Source of the DNA: a virus | IMG/VR virus record: IMGVR_UViG_3300033153_005734 | Span: 1 to 39,723 of that record | Strand: one strand, 5' to 3' | DNA length: 39,723 nucleotides | Part shown: piece after piece, positions 32,993-39,638 of the stretch | Numbering within the stretch: the first letter of the stretch is position 1 | How the letters are laid out: the number at the start of each line of letters is the position of its first letter | Notes under the pieces: model-generated | Told to the model about the DNA's origin: nothing | Seen by the model: the letters and a program-made list of their open reading frames with translations, nothing else | Databases searched by the model: none | Position numbers and translations under genes: made by a program

Positions 32993-33181
32993 TTAATCAA
33001 TTAAGTCAGAAAAATCGTCCCATCCTTGATTTACACATAATAAAATCAAATATCCAATGATATCTGCTATATCATTTTTCCTCAATTCATCAGCATTCTG
33101 TACTCTTTTAAGTTTATCATCTAATCTAACTAACAGATTATCTAATGCTTGTGCATCTATTGTTTTTTCTATCTCTGTCAA
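32993..33181 (-). CDS. Small helical protein (TTG start)
   Basis: 62 residues starting with TTG, preceded by AAGGATTAAA. MTEIEKTIDAQALDNLLVRL is followed by DDKLKRVQNADELRKNDIAD and IIGYLILLCVNQ. The pattern of a charged helix, then D-x-x-x-Y-x-x-L-L resembles the helical end of MazG-like or DUF1599-like nucleotide-related proteins, but the acidic metal-binding set is incomplete. Function unknown. Confidence 0.45.
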   Translation of the reverse strand: MTEIEKTIDAQALDNLLVRLDDKLKRVQNADELRKNDIADIIGYLILLCVNQGWDDFSDLID

Positions 33182-33182
33182 T

Positions 33183-33521
33183 TTAATCCTTTAAGTATCT
33201 ATTGATTGAATCTTGAGGTTGAAATGTATTACCGTCAATTCTAATATTAAGTTGTTCTAATATGATTTTAACGTCTTCTATTACTTGAACCTTATTCCAA
33301 TCTATTTTTTTCCAATCAGGATTAAGTGCTGATGTTGCTGTTGATGTTGTTTGCTTTGGTGCTGGTTTAGGTTGTCTAATCGGATCTACTATTTTTTGTA
33401 ATAGTGCATCTTCTTGTGCTTCCCTTGCTTTAATCGCTGCTTGTTTCTTAATCTCATCTATTTCTGCTTTAGGTTTTTTATTAGCATCAGTAGGTCCTGC
33501 TATTTTGTCGCTTGTTGTCAT
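33183..33521 (-). CDS. Hypothetical protein with a disordered N-terminal half
   Basis: 112 residues. Residues 1-68 are Lys/Ala/Pro/Thr-rich and probably disordered (KKPKAEIDEIKKQAAIKARE, PIRQPKPAPKQTTSTATS). The C-terminal 40 residues may fold (WNKVQVIEDVKIILEQLNIR). Its ATG overlaps the upstream TGA (ATGA) after a GGAGTGG site. Function unknown. Confidence 0.45.
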   Translation of the reverse strand: MTTSDKIAGPTDANKKPKAEIDEIKKQAAIKAREAQEDALLQKIVDPIRQPKPAPKQTTSTATSALNPDWKKIDWNKVQVIEDVKIILEQLNIRIDGNTFQPQDSINRYLKD

Positions 33522-34024
33522 TTATACCACTCCTTTAATTTATTTTCTAAAAACTTTTGTGTATTAGGATGAAATAACAAATGATCCTTTTGTATCTCAT
33601 ACCATTGTCTGGGATTTGTCTTGGCATTCTGCGATTTACCAGCGCCTTCCCAATCACATATCATTTCTAATATATCTTTCTTTTTCATTTCATGAACGGA
33701 AATACCACCTACATCTTTATCCTTTGCTATACAATGATGTTGCCAGTGGTGTGAATTATTTCTTACGTGATGAAACCATGCCTTCTCAAAATCTGGATTG
33801 CCAGTATCATGAGGTTTATAATATCCATTCTCATCCCTTATTGGTTTATTATCACTAAAAAAAAATTTGGCGTAAGGGATAAATTCTTCCTTAAGATTTA
33901 ACTTACTTAAGTCATGAATTATTCCGCGCCAAATTAATCCGTGTTTCCAACAAGAGAGCATTACATAAAATCTGTGTCTAAATAAATATTTACTATAGTT
34001 AAAGTAATGTTTTACTTGAACCAC
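33518..34024 (-). CDS. DUF5662-like protein
   Basis: 168 residues starting with GTG. The pattern RGIIHDLSKLNLKEEFIPYA (HD-x-SK), FEKAWFHHVRNNSHHWQHH and ILEMICDWEGAGKS matches, from memory, the DUF5662 family of phage proteins. The His/Asp clusters suggest a metal-bound HD-like helical fold, possibly hydrolytic. The substrate is unknown. It overlaps both neighbours, so it belongs to the same leftward operon as the radical SAM gene. Confidence 0.6.
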   Translation of the reverse strand: MVQVKHYFNYSKYLFRHRFYVMLSCWKHGLIWRGIIHDLSKLNLKEEFIPYAKFFFSDNKPIRDENGYYKPHDTGNPDFEKAWFHHVRNNSHHWQHHCIAKDKDVGGISVHEMKKKDILEMICDWEGAGKSQNAKTNPRQWYEIQKDHLLFHPNTQKFLENKLKEWYK

Positions 34025-34251
34025 TTCTTCCTTTTAGGTAGATAAATATGGTTCTTCAAAGCTTTTTTATCTTCTATTCTTCTATATATAGCACCAACTG
34101 GCATTAATATAAAACCTAGGAATAACATAATAAATGCATTCCCCCAATCAATTTTATCATCTGTCGCAAATGACATTACAATAAAAGAGGAAAAGATAAA
34201 AAGATTAAACAATCCTGCTAATATTAATAAAATAACAATCACTTTAATCAA
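34012..34251 (-). CDS. Small two-span membrane protein
   Basis: 79 residues if started at TTG 34251; a GTG at 34242 is equally possible and better spaced from the AAGGAG site. Two hydrophobic segments (VIVILLILAGLFNLFIFSSF and NAFIMLFLGFILMPVGAIY) are separated by a short acidic loop, with a very basic C terminus (NHIYLPKRKKWFK). It overlaps both neighbours. Function unknown. Confidence 0.5.
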   Translation of the reverse strand: MIKVIVILLILAGLFNLFIFSSFIVMSFATDDKIDWGNAFIMLFLGFILMPVGAIYRRIEDKKALKNHIYLPKRKKWFK

Positions 34252-34480
34252 CTCCTTTTACATCATCTAATGTAACTTTCTTTTTTATCTCTTCTATATA
34301 TGCGTAGTCACAGTCTATAGCACCTTTTAAATCATGAGCCATAAATAAATCTAATCTATGACCTATTCCTGTTAAAGCGTTTTCTTCATCACCATCTGTA
34401 AAATAAAATTCTTCTTCTTTAGTTAGTTCTATTTCACCATATTCAAACTGAATTACTGGTATCTTATATTTTACTTTCAT
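34244..34480 (-). CDS. Hypothetical protein following the radical SAM gene
   Basis: 78 residues from the ATG at 34480 (MKVKYKIPVIQFEYGEIELT), which overlaps the radical SAM stop as ATGA and follows GGAAGGTGG. N-terminal strands, then an acidic patch (KEEEFYFTDGDEENA) and helices. Tight coupling makes it a candidate partner or substrate of the radical SAM enzyme, but this is inference. No family recognised. Confidence 0.5.
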   Translation of the reverse strand: MKVKYKIPVIQFEYGEIELTKEEEFYFTDGDEENALTGIGHRLDLFMAHDLKGAIDCDYAYIEEIKKKVTLDDVKGVD

Positions 34481-35361
34481 TCTGGCCACCTTCCTATTCT
34501 ACCTATTGGTTCTCCTGTATCAAAAGAACTCTTATACATTAAACCTGTTGTCAGATCTAAATATTTAGACATTATTTCTGGCTCATACAAACTTAACTTT
34601 AAGTATTCCTTACCTTTAAGATAAGGAAAGAAGTTTGCTCCAAAAGCAATATCTGAAATATCATATTCATTATCAACTAATTCTTTAATTTTGTCAAAGA
34701 AATATTCGTGTTCAAATGTTTGACCTTTCGCTCTACCTTGATTCATCATAGGAAGAACTACAAAGTATTTAATATATCCTTTCCAATCATGATAAATATC
34801 CATAAAATCATCTACTGATTCTTTATCACTAATAAGATTATGGAAGTTAGTAAAAATATCTTCTTGAATAAAAGTTCCAGCACAAGATTGCCAATGTCCT
34901 TTAAGATGTTTATGACAAGTAATAGCTACTCCCTCACAATATTCTTTAGTGGCTTTTACAATGTCGTCTGTTTCTTTTGGATTTGAAATAAACATTCCAT
35001 TAGTAGTATAGTTAGGAGCAATACCAAAATCTCTAGTCAGCTTTAATATGTCAAGAAACTGAGGATGCATAGTTGGTTCTCCACCGCCATAAGCAATTTG
35101 AAATGGTCTTTCATTTTCACTCATTGGCTCAAAGAATGTTTTAAGTTTCTCTATAGCATCTATCTCATTATTAGCTCCACCAGAGTTCTGATAACAATAA
35201 GAACATTTTCCATAACAATTATCTGTGAGTTTAATGTCATAAAACTCTGGATAATCTAAATCTTCAATCGGCTTATCTGTATCTAAAGCAATACGCATAG
35301 TCTTACCATTGAAATAAATACTCTTATAATTCTTCTCTTTAAAGCACCTTGTCTTTATCAT
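34477..35361 (-). CDS. Radical SAM protein
   Basis: 294 residues. The [4Fe-4S] motif is DNCYGKCSYCYQ, with C-x3-C-x2-C at 49, 53 and 56. GGGEPT (92-97) is the SAM-binding GGE-like motif; YTTNGMFIS (near 118) and ITCHKH (near 148) follow in family order. Such enzymes start radical chemistry with SAM to modify peptides, RNA or cofactors. The Cys spacing rules out the QueE type. The last 100 residues show no clear SPASM cysteines. The gene overlaps its upstream neighbour by 23 bases and is one gene away from four DVITNSS paralogues. Confidence 0.85.
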   Translation of the reverse strand: MIKTRCFKEKNYKSIYFNGKTMRIALDTDKPIEDLDYPEFYDIKLTDNCYGKCSYCYQNSGGANNEIDAIEKLKTFFEPMSENERPFQIAYGGGEPTMHPQFLDILKLTRDFGIAPNYTTNGMFISNPKETDDIVKATKEYCEGVAITCHKHLKGHWQSCAGTFIQEDIFTNFHNLISDKESVDDFMDIYHDWKGYIKYFVVLPMMNQGRAKGQTFEHEYFFDKIKELVDNEYDISDIAFGANFFPYLKGKEYLKLSLYEPEIMSKYLDLTTGLMYKSSFDTGEPIGRIGRWPE

Positions 35362-35575
35362 CCTTCCCCTTCCTTTTCCTCTTCCTTGCTAATCTTTTTA
35401 TTTCTTTCTTTTCTTTTTTTGTTAAGAACGTCATTCTAGAAACTTCTTTTCTCATTCTTTCAACATCTGCTTCTGTTATGTAACCAATATGCCCAGGTAA
35501 ATAACTTAAAACTAATTTACGAACAAATTCATCCATTTCTTTTTCATGCTCTTCTTTAGTTGGTGGTCTTTTCAT
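35339..35575 (-). CDS. Small basic hypothetical protein
   Basis: 78 residues: MKRPPTKEEHEKEMDEFVRK, a helical middle (EADVERMRKEVSRMTFL) and a very basic end (KKEIKRLARKRKRKGKDDKD). Overlaps the radical SAM gene by 23 bases and the upstream DVITNSS gene by 4 (ATGA). Possibly nucleic-acid binding. No family recognised. Confidence 0.5.
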   Translation of the reverse strand: MKRPPTKEEHEKEMDEFVRKLVLSYLPGHIGYITEADVERMRKEVSRMTFLTKKEKKEIKRLARKRKRKGKDDKDKVL

Positions 35576-36039
35576 CCTAAATGGAATCTTTCTGCATTAA
35601 ATGCTGATTCTATTAAATCATATAACTCAAATGGAATGGAGTTGTCTCCATTAGATTCTATAATAATCTTACCTATATATTTTTTCTCTCTCATATTTTT
35701 CTCGATGATTTTATTTTCTTCTATTTTTACTTTTTTATTCCATTCATCCCAATCATTATTCCCTCTACCATAAGGACTATTTGATGGATAATCATTTTCC
35801 CACCATACCATTTTACTTAAATAAGTTCTTACATCCTCATCAGAGTTTAGTTGATAAACATTACCGAAGCAATAGTTGAAAGAATAGTTATTTCCACTAC
35901 CTCTATTATAAGCATTGAGAAACTCTACTAATAGTTCTTCTACAAAATCTAAACTCTTCTTAGTATCACAAACAAACAGCTCGGATGAACTGTTTGTGAT
36001 TACATCAATAAGAGAATGCTCTGTTATTTCTAATATCAT
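35572..36039 (-). CDS. DVITNSS family protein 4
   Basis: 155 residues. The N terminus (MILEITEHSLIDVITNSSSE) carries the motif shared by the next three genes. After LFVCDTKKSLDFVEELLVEF the sequence diverges. An acidic/aromatic middle (KMVWWENDYPSNSPYGRGNN) and a C-terminal strand (YIGKIIIESNGDNSIPFELY) follow. A GGATAG site precedes the ATG. The motif is too close to the start to be a domain core and may be a recognition sequence. Function unknown. Confidence 0.55.
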   Translation of the reverse strand: MILEITEHSLIDVITNSSSELFVCDTKKSLDFVEELLVEFLNAYNRGSGNNYSFNYCFGNVYQLNSDEDVRTYLSKMVWWENDYPSNSPYGRGNNDWDEWNKKVKIEENKIIEKNMREKKYIGKIIIESNGDNSIPFELYDLIESAFNAERFHLG

Positions 36040-36050
36040 CTTACTATCCT

Positions 36051-36542
36051 TTAACCATCCATATAAGCTTCTACGCTAAATAAAGTCTTTATTTTACTCC
36101 ATATATCCATAGAAGTTTTATCATCTTCATTCTTTGGTTTTACTACCAACCAAGTGTCATATTCAACTTCATCATAATTTGTTGAGAAGTCTTTCCATCT
36201 TCCAGTTTCTTTTACATAAGGCAAAAGAACGCCGTTCTCAAAATTTGTTTGTTCTTTTCTATCTGTAATAGCATCATACTCATCCATTAAGACTTTTTCT
36301 TTCTCATCTTTTGGATCATCACAAGCACCATCAATAAATCTTTCCATAAGATAATCCCAATCCATATCAACTTCAACTGAATACAAATCTTCTGCCTTTT
36401 TATCTGATTCTGCTACTCGTAATATTTCATTGATAATATCAAACATCCCTTTTACAGCACCACCATTCATAGTGATAAAAACTGTAGTTGAACTATTTGT
36501 TATCACATCTATTAGTGAATGAACTTTTACTTTTAATTCCAT
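36051..36542 (-). CDS. DVITNSS family protein 3
   Basis: 163 residues: MELKVKVHSLIDVITNSSTT, then VFITMNGGAVKGMFDIINEI. It is the closest relative of protein 2; they share the motif, KGMF-[DE]-[VI]-I-[DN]-EILRVA-x-SDKKAED, and the C-terminal Trp-rich part (ETGRWKDFSTNYDEVE). An AAGGAGA site precedes the ATG. Acidic overall. Function unknown. Confidence 0.6.
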   Translation of the reverse strand: MELKVKVHSLIDVITNSSTTVFITMNGGAVKGMFDIINEILRVAESDKKAEDLYSVEVDMDWDYLMERFIDGACDDPKDEKEKVLMDEYDAITDRKEQTNFENGVLLPYVKETGRWKDFSTNYDEVEYDTWLVVKPKNEDDKTSMDIWSKIKTLFSVEAYMDG

Positions 36543-36552
36543 TATACTCTCC

Positions 36553-37065
36553 TTAATTACTTGTTTCTACTATCTCAAATAAACAAGTTATTTTATTCCA
36601 AATATCTATAGTAGATTGGTCGTTATTCTTTGCCGTTATTTTAAGAAAAGTTTCTCTAGGAATATCATCATAATCATGAGTGAACTCTTTCCATCTACCA
36701 GTTTCTTTTAGATATGGAGTTACAATAGCTTGTTCATACTCATTTCTTTTATTCCAATCTTTAATAGCTTCGGCATTCTCTATTAAAACCCTTTCAGTTT
36801 CATTATAACAATCATTCTCTCTCTTTTTTGAATAATCAGAATAATGATAATATTCCATAAAACCTTCTGTAAGTTTATCCCAATCCCTTTCTACTTCAAT
36901 ATCAAAAATATCTTCTGCCTTCTTATCAGATTTAGCTACTCGTAATATTTCATCAATGACTTCAAACATTCCTTTTACTGCGAAACTATTCATTACAAGA
37001 AACATTTCTGTAGAACTATTTGTGATTACATCAATGAACGAATGAATCTTTACTAACATTTCCAT
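36553..37065 (-). CDS. DVITNSS family protein 2
   Basis: 170 residues: MEMLVKIHSFIDVITNSSTE, then MFLVMNSFAVKGMFEVIDEI. Clear full-length paralogue of protein 3 (DKKAEDIFDIEVERDWDKLT, LKETGRWKEFTHDYDD). An AGGAGAAG site precedes the ATG. Same operon, 10-base spacing to its neighbours. Function unknown. Confidence 0.6.
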   Translation of the reverse strand: MEMLVKIHSFIDVITNSSTEMFLVMNSFAVKGMFEVIDEILRVAKSDKKAEDIFDIEVERDWDKLTEGFMEYYHYSDYSKKRENDCYNETERVLIENAEAIKDWNKRNEYEQAIVTPYLKETGRWKEFTHDYDDIPRETFLKITAKNNDQSTIDIWNKITCLFEIVETSN

Positions 37066-37074
37066 ATTCTTCTC

Positions 37075-37419
37075 CTAATAATAATCTACACATTCTATTG
37101 TAAATAAAGCTTCCATACTCTTAGTCATTTTCTTAACTAGTTCTGGATCAGTCTTAAAAATTTCTGGAACTTCTTCACCTTCATAATCTTCTGGACAGTT
37201 AAGATAATCTTCAATCCTAGAGCCAACGGTTATCCCTCCACCATCACTTGATACATGTATTTCAAATATATCCCTAATGTCTATATCAGTATTAGCAATA
37301 TAAGTAAGGCTATTTATAATCTCTTGTAAATTTTCCTTAATCTTTTCTTTGCTTGCCGAATAAATCTCTGTAGAACTGTTTGTTATTACATCAACAAACG
37401 AATGAATTTTAAACTCCAT
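37075..37419 (-). CDS. DVITNSS family protein 1
   Basis: 114 residues: MEFKIHSFVDVITNSSTEIY, then a helix (KEKIKENLQEIINSLTYI) and a short acidic C-terminal part. Shorter and more diverged than proteins 2 and 3, sharing mainly the first 20 residues. An AGGAGG site precedes the ATG. It directly follows the PRPP synthetase gene. Function unknown. Confidence 0.55.
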   Translation of the reverse strand: MEFKIHSFVDVITNSSTEIYSASKEKIKENLQEIINSLTYIANTDIDIRDIFEIHVSSDGGGITVGSRIEDYLNCPEDYEGEEVPEIFKTDPELVKKMTKSMEALFTIECVDYY

Positions 37420-37428
37420 CTTTTCCTC

Positions 37429-38382
37429 CTATATTTTGTGTTCAACCAACTCACCAACTGAACGGTCTTCATTTATACTTATTATAACATCACCTAATAA
37501 ATCGGCAATGCTTGTTAATTCAAAACAATCAGGCAAAGATTCGTGCTGGATCGAATCAGTGCCATAAATTTTTCGGAAAGGGGAGTTTATAATTTTCTCG
37601 ACTGCATTCCCTGACAATATTAAGTGTGTCGCAAGGCAATCTACATTAAGTGCGCCGTGCTTTTCTAGTTCACTTGCTACTTCGGTTATGCTTCCAGCAG
37701 TGTCTATCATATCATCTATTACTAGACAATTTCTTCCTTCTACTTCTCCTACAAAATGCATCATTTCAGCTCTGTTCTTTGCATATCTACGCTTATCCCC
37801 AAAAGCTATCTCCGATCCAAGTATATTAGCATAGTATCTAGCTTTAGCCATACCACCAATATCAGGAGATACAATTACATAATTGTTTTTCTTATGCAAT
37901 TTAAATAAGTCATCTATAAATATTTTTGCTGTGCTTATATTATCACAGCGAATGTCAAAAGCAGCGGTGCTTTGAGGACTGTGCAGTGAAACTGTCACAA
38001 CCCTGTCAGCCTTCGCCGCTTTAAACAAATCAGCCATAAGTTTGACTGTAATAGGCGTTCTCGGTTTAGATTTCCTATCCTGCCGTGAGCCGTATAGGTA
38101 GGGGGCTACCAAGGTTATTCTACGTGCAGACGCTTCCCAAGCGGTGTGAGCCATTATTAACAACTCCATTGCATCCTTGTTAGGATCACCGTTGAAAGTT
38201 TGGACTATAAAAACATCTTTGCCACGAATCGAATCTAAGTAACGAACATAAATTTCTTTATTAGAAAAATCATATATTTCGCTTCTTATTAATTGACAAT
38301 CGTTATAAGATTTAATATGATTATAAATACCATCAGTTAATCCATAGTGAGAACGCCCTGCAATCAAAGCTATTTCTGACAC
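37429..38382 (-). CDS. prs: Ribose-phosphate pyrophosphokinase (PRPP synthetase)
   Basis: 317 residues, normal family length. Makes PRPP from ribose 5-phosphate and ATP for nucleotide and NAD synthesis. Motifs in order: FIVQTFNGDPNKDAMELLIM (58-77), the ATP loop GSRQDRKSKPRTPIT (98-112), VVTVSLHSPQ (128-137), and the PRPP-binding loop LVIDDMIDTAGSI (220-232). All key residues appear intact. It starts with GTG overlapping the bS21 stop (TAGTG), so the two are coupled. Phage Prs usually boosts nucleotide or NAD supply during infection; no nicotinamide phosphoribosyltransferase is seen in this window. Confidence 0.92.
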   Translation of the reverse strand: MSEIALIAGRSHYGLTDGIYNHIKSYNDCQLIRSEIYDFSNKEIYVRYLDSIRGKDVFIVQTFNGDPNKDAMELLIMAHTAWEASARRITLVAPYLYGSRQDRKSKPRTPITVKLMADLFKAAKADRVVTVSLHSPQSTAAFDIRCDNISTAKIFIDDLFKLHKKNNYVIVSPDIGGMAKARYYANILGSEIAFGDKRRYAKNRAEMMHFVGEVEGRNCLVIDDMIDTAGSITEVASELEKHGALNVDCLATHLILSGNAVEKIINSPFRKIYGTDSIQHESLPDCFELTSIADLLGDVIISINEDRSVGELVEHKI

Positions 38383-38597
38383 TATCTACCTCTTCTATTT
38401 TTTTCTTTTTCTCTCTCTTCTCTAAGAGCATTCTCTGCTCTTCTTTTATTCCTCATTTTAGTTTGATGTCTTTTAGTTGACGGCTTCATAAAATATTGCC
38501 TATCCCTGAATTCCTTTAGAATACCAGAATCATCTACCTCTTTCTTGAATCTCTTTAAGAGACCATCAAAGGATTCACCTTCACGAAGTTTTACCAT
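38382..38597 (-). CDS. rpsU: Ribosomal protein bS21
   Basis: 71 residues, full length for bS21: MVKLREGESFDGLLKRFKKE, then GILKEFRDRQYFMKPSTKR, with a basic tail (ENALREEREKEKNRRGR). In bacteria bS21 joins the 30S subunit near the mRNA exit and anti-Shine-Dalgarno region and helps initiation. Phage copies are known and are thought to bias host ribosomes to phage messages. The gene is first in a long operon, with an AGGAAGG site and a consensus promoter upstream, which indicates strong expression. Confidence 0.9.
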   Translation of the reverse strand: MVKLREGESFDGLLKRFKKEVDDSGILKEFRDRQYFMKPSTKRHQTKMRNKRRAENALREEREKEKNRRGR

Positions 38598-38626
38598 TGT
38601 TGCCTTCCTTTTTTTCTGTATATTTT

Positions 38627-38655
38627 ATTATAACTTTTATTTACATTTCTGTCAA
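38627..38655 (-). promoter_or_regulatory. Consensus sigma70 promoter for the bS21-prs operon
   Basis: Minus strand: perfect TTGACA (38655-38650), a 17-base spacer, perfect TATAAT (38632-38627). The leader to the bS21 ATG is short and holds AGGAAGG. A terminator structure lies directly upstream, insulating this operon. Confidence 0.9.
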
Positions 38656-38669
38656 GCATCACCATAGAA

Positions 38670-38748
38670 AAAAGAGGCACAAATCGTTTTTAATACAAAA
38701 AAAGTCCCGACTTATTTGCTACAAGCAGAGCCGGAAGGTGCCTCTTTT
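38670..38748 (-). terminator. Nested terminator structure or small RNA
   Basis: Minus strand: inner hairpin CCGGCT...AGTCGG (38734-38705) with TGC/GCA inside, then GACTTTTTTT; outer 11-pair stem AAAAGAGGCAC (38748-38738) with GTGCCTCTTTT (38680-38670), followed by T residues. Two alternative stop points end transcription from 38786-39637. The region 38598-38785 has no gene. Confidence 0.6.
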
Positions 38749-38785
38749 AAAAGGGATTAAGGTTCCCAGTTGACCTATAATATAT

Positions 38786-39085
38786 TTATGCGTTATCTAA
38801 TTTAATAACAAACTTTCCTTTATTCTCAATCACTATTATTTTTGTTCCATCTAATAGGCTTACCTTAAAAGAAGTATAGTAATAAAAATCTTTTATTTCT
38901 GAGGCTGTTACTATTTTACCTGTAAATGGATCTTGAAAATCTGCCACAATACCCATGTCAAAGGCTTGTGGCGTTGCGGGTTTTTGTTGTGGGTATCTTT
39001 GAAATGCTTTTCGTAAGTCTTCATACGTCCTAAATCTAGTATAGGATGGTTGAGTAAATACTTTTTCTTTATTATTTTTTCTCAT
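38786..39085 (-). CDS. Hypothetical protein
   Basis: 99 residues (MRKNNKEKVFTQPSYTRFRT...). A basic N-terminal part with aromatic residues, then a strand-rich part (TGKIVTASEIKDFYYYTSFK, VSLLDGTKIIVIENKGKFVI). Its ATG overlaps the upstream stop by 4 bases. It is last before the nested terminator. No family recognised. Confidence 0.45.
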   Translation of the reverse strand: MRKNNKEKVFTQPSYTRFRTYEDLRKAFQRYPQQKPATPQAFDMGIVADFQDPFTGKIVTASEIKDFYYYTSFKVSLLDGTKIIVIENKGKFVIKLDNA

Positions 39086-39387
39086 TCTTTCAGGTCTATG
39101 AATCCACTTATTCCATATTGATCTTTTTTTTCTTCATAAGAGCCGTCTATCTCTAATTCAAAATCTCCCCACTCTAGTTGAGTAGATTCTCTTCCAGTAG
39201 GAAATATTTCTATTTGATTTGTGAGTATCTCAGTTAATATCATTGCTGTCTTATGTATAACTTTACTTGGGATAGGTTCAGCAGTATAGCCGTTCCATCC
39301 CTTTTCAAGTTCTTCATATCCATATAGTCTTATAAACAAATTAGGATTAAGAAAAATAGCTCCTATATGAGCTAACTTCTTATTCAC
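39082..39387 (-). CDS. LGK family protein 13 with a W-N-G-Y domain
   Basis: 101 residues. The N terminus is MNKKLAHIGAIFLNPNLFIR, a diverged LGK motif. Unlike the other copies it continues into a domain I recognise as widespread: KGWNGYTAEPIPSKVI, then IEIFPTGRESTQLEWGDFEL and EIDGS. In other bacteria and phages this pattern (GWDGY-A-PI ... P-x-G...QLEW...LEI) occurs in small proteins, some near toxin-antitoxin genes. Here it shows that the LGK leader can be attached to an unrelated body. Function unknown. Confidence 0.6.
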   Translation of the reverse strand: MNKKLAHIGAIFLNPNLFIRLYGYEELEKGWNGYTAEPIPSKVIHKTAMILTEILTNQIEIFPTGRESTQLEWGDFELEIDGSYEEKKDQYGISGFIDLKE

Positions 39388-39637
39388 TTTCTATTTCAAT
39401 TTCTTTAGCATAAAGAACTGCACCATAAGAAACAGCGTTAACCGCAAAATATACATCCTTATAATCACGTATAGTAACTTTTTCTGGTCTAAAGAAATGC
39501 TCATCTATATAAGATTTCATAAAACTTATAGCTGCTTCTTTTGTGCTTTTATAACATAGTTCTTTAGTATGTATATCGTCTGGATCTCTCATTGTATCTG
39601 CTGAATTGTGTTCAGTATAAATTCTATATGCTTTCAT
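39380..39637 (-). CDS. Hypothetical protein
   Basis: 85 residues from the ATG at 39637 (MKAYRIYTEHNSADTMRDPD), chosen because GAGGAATAAA precedes it. Alpha/beta pattern with a helix (KSTKEAAISFMKSYIDEHFF) and C-terminal strands (YGAVLYAKEIEIESE). It overlaps the LGK13 gene by 8 bases. No family recognised. Confidence 0.5.
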   Translation of the reverse strand: MKAYRIYTEHNSADTMRDPDDIHTKELCYKSTKEAAISFMKSYIDEHFFRPEKVTIRDYKDVYFAVNAVSYGAVLYAKEIEIESE

Positions 39638-39638
39638 T

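Noticed and set aside
34477-35361. Radical SAM protein as a QueE-type enzyme of 7-deazaguanine DNA modification
   Set aside because: QueE has a different cysteine spacing and no other queuosine or archaeosine genes are in the window; here the motif is C-x3-C-x2-C.
37429-38382. A phage NAD-reconstitution pathway
   Set aside because: Only PRPP synthetase is present; no nicotinamide phosphoribosyltransferase or adenylyltransferase was found nearby, so Prs alone does not show such a pathway.
38769-38786. TTGACC and TATAAT next to each other on the plus strand as a promoter
   Set aside because: The two boxes are adjacent, without the 16-18 base spacer, and no plus-strand gene follows.
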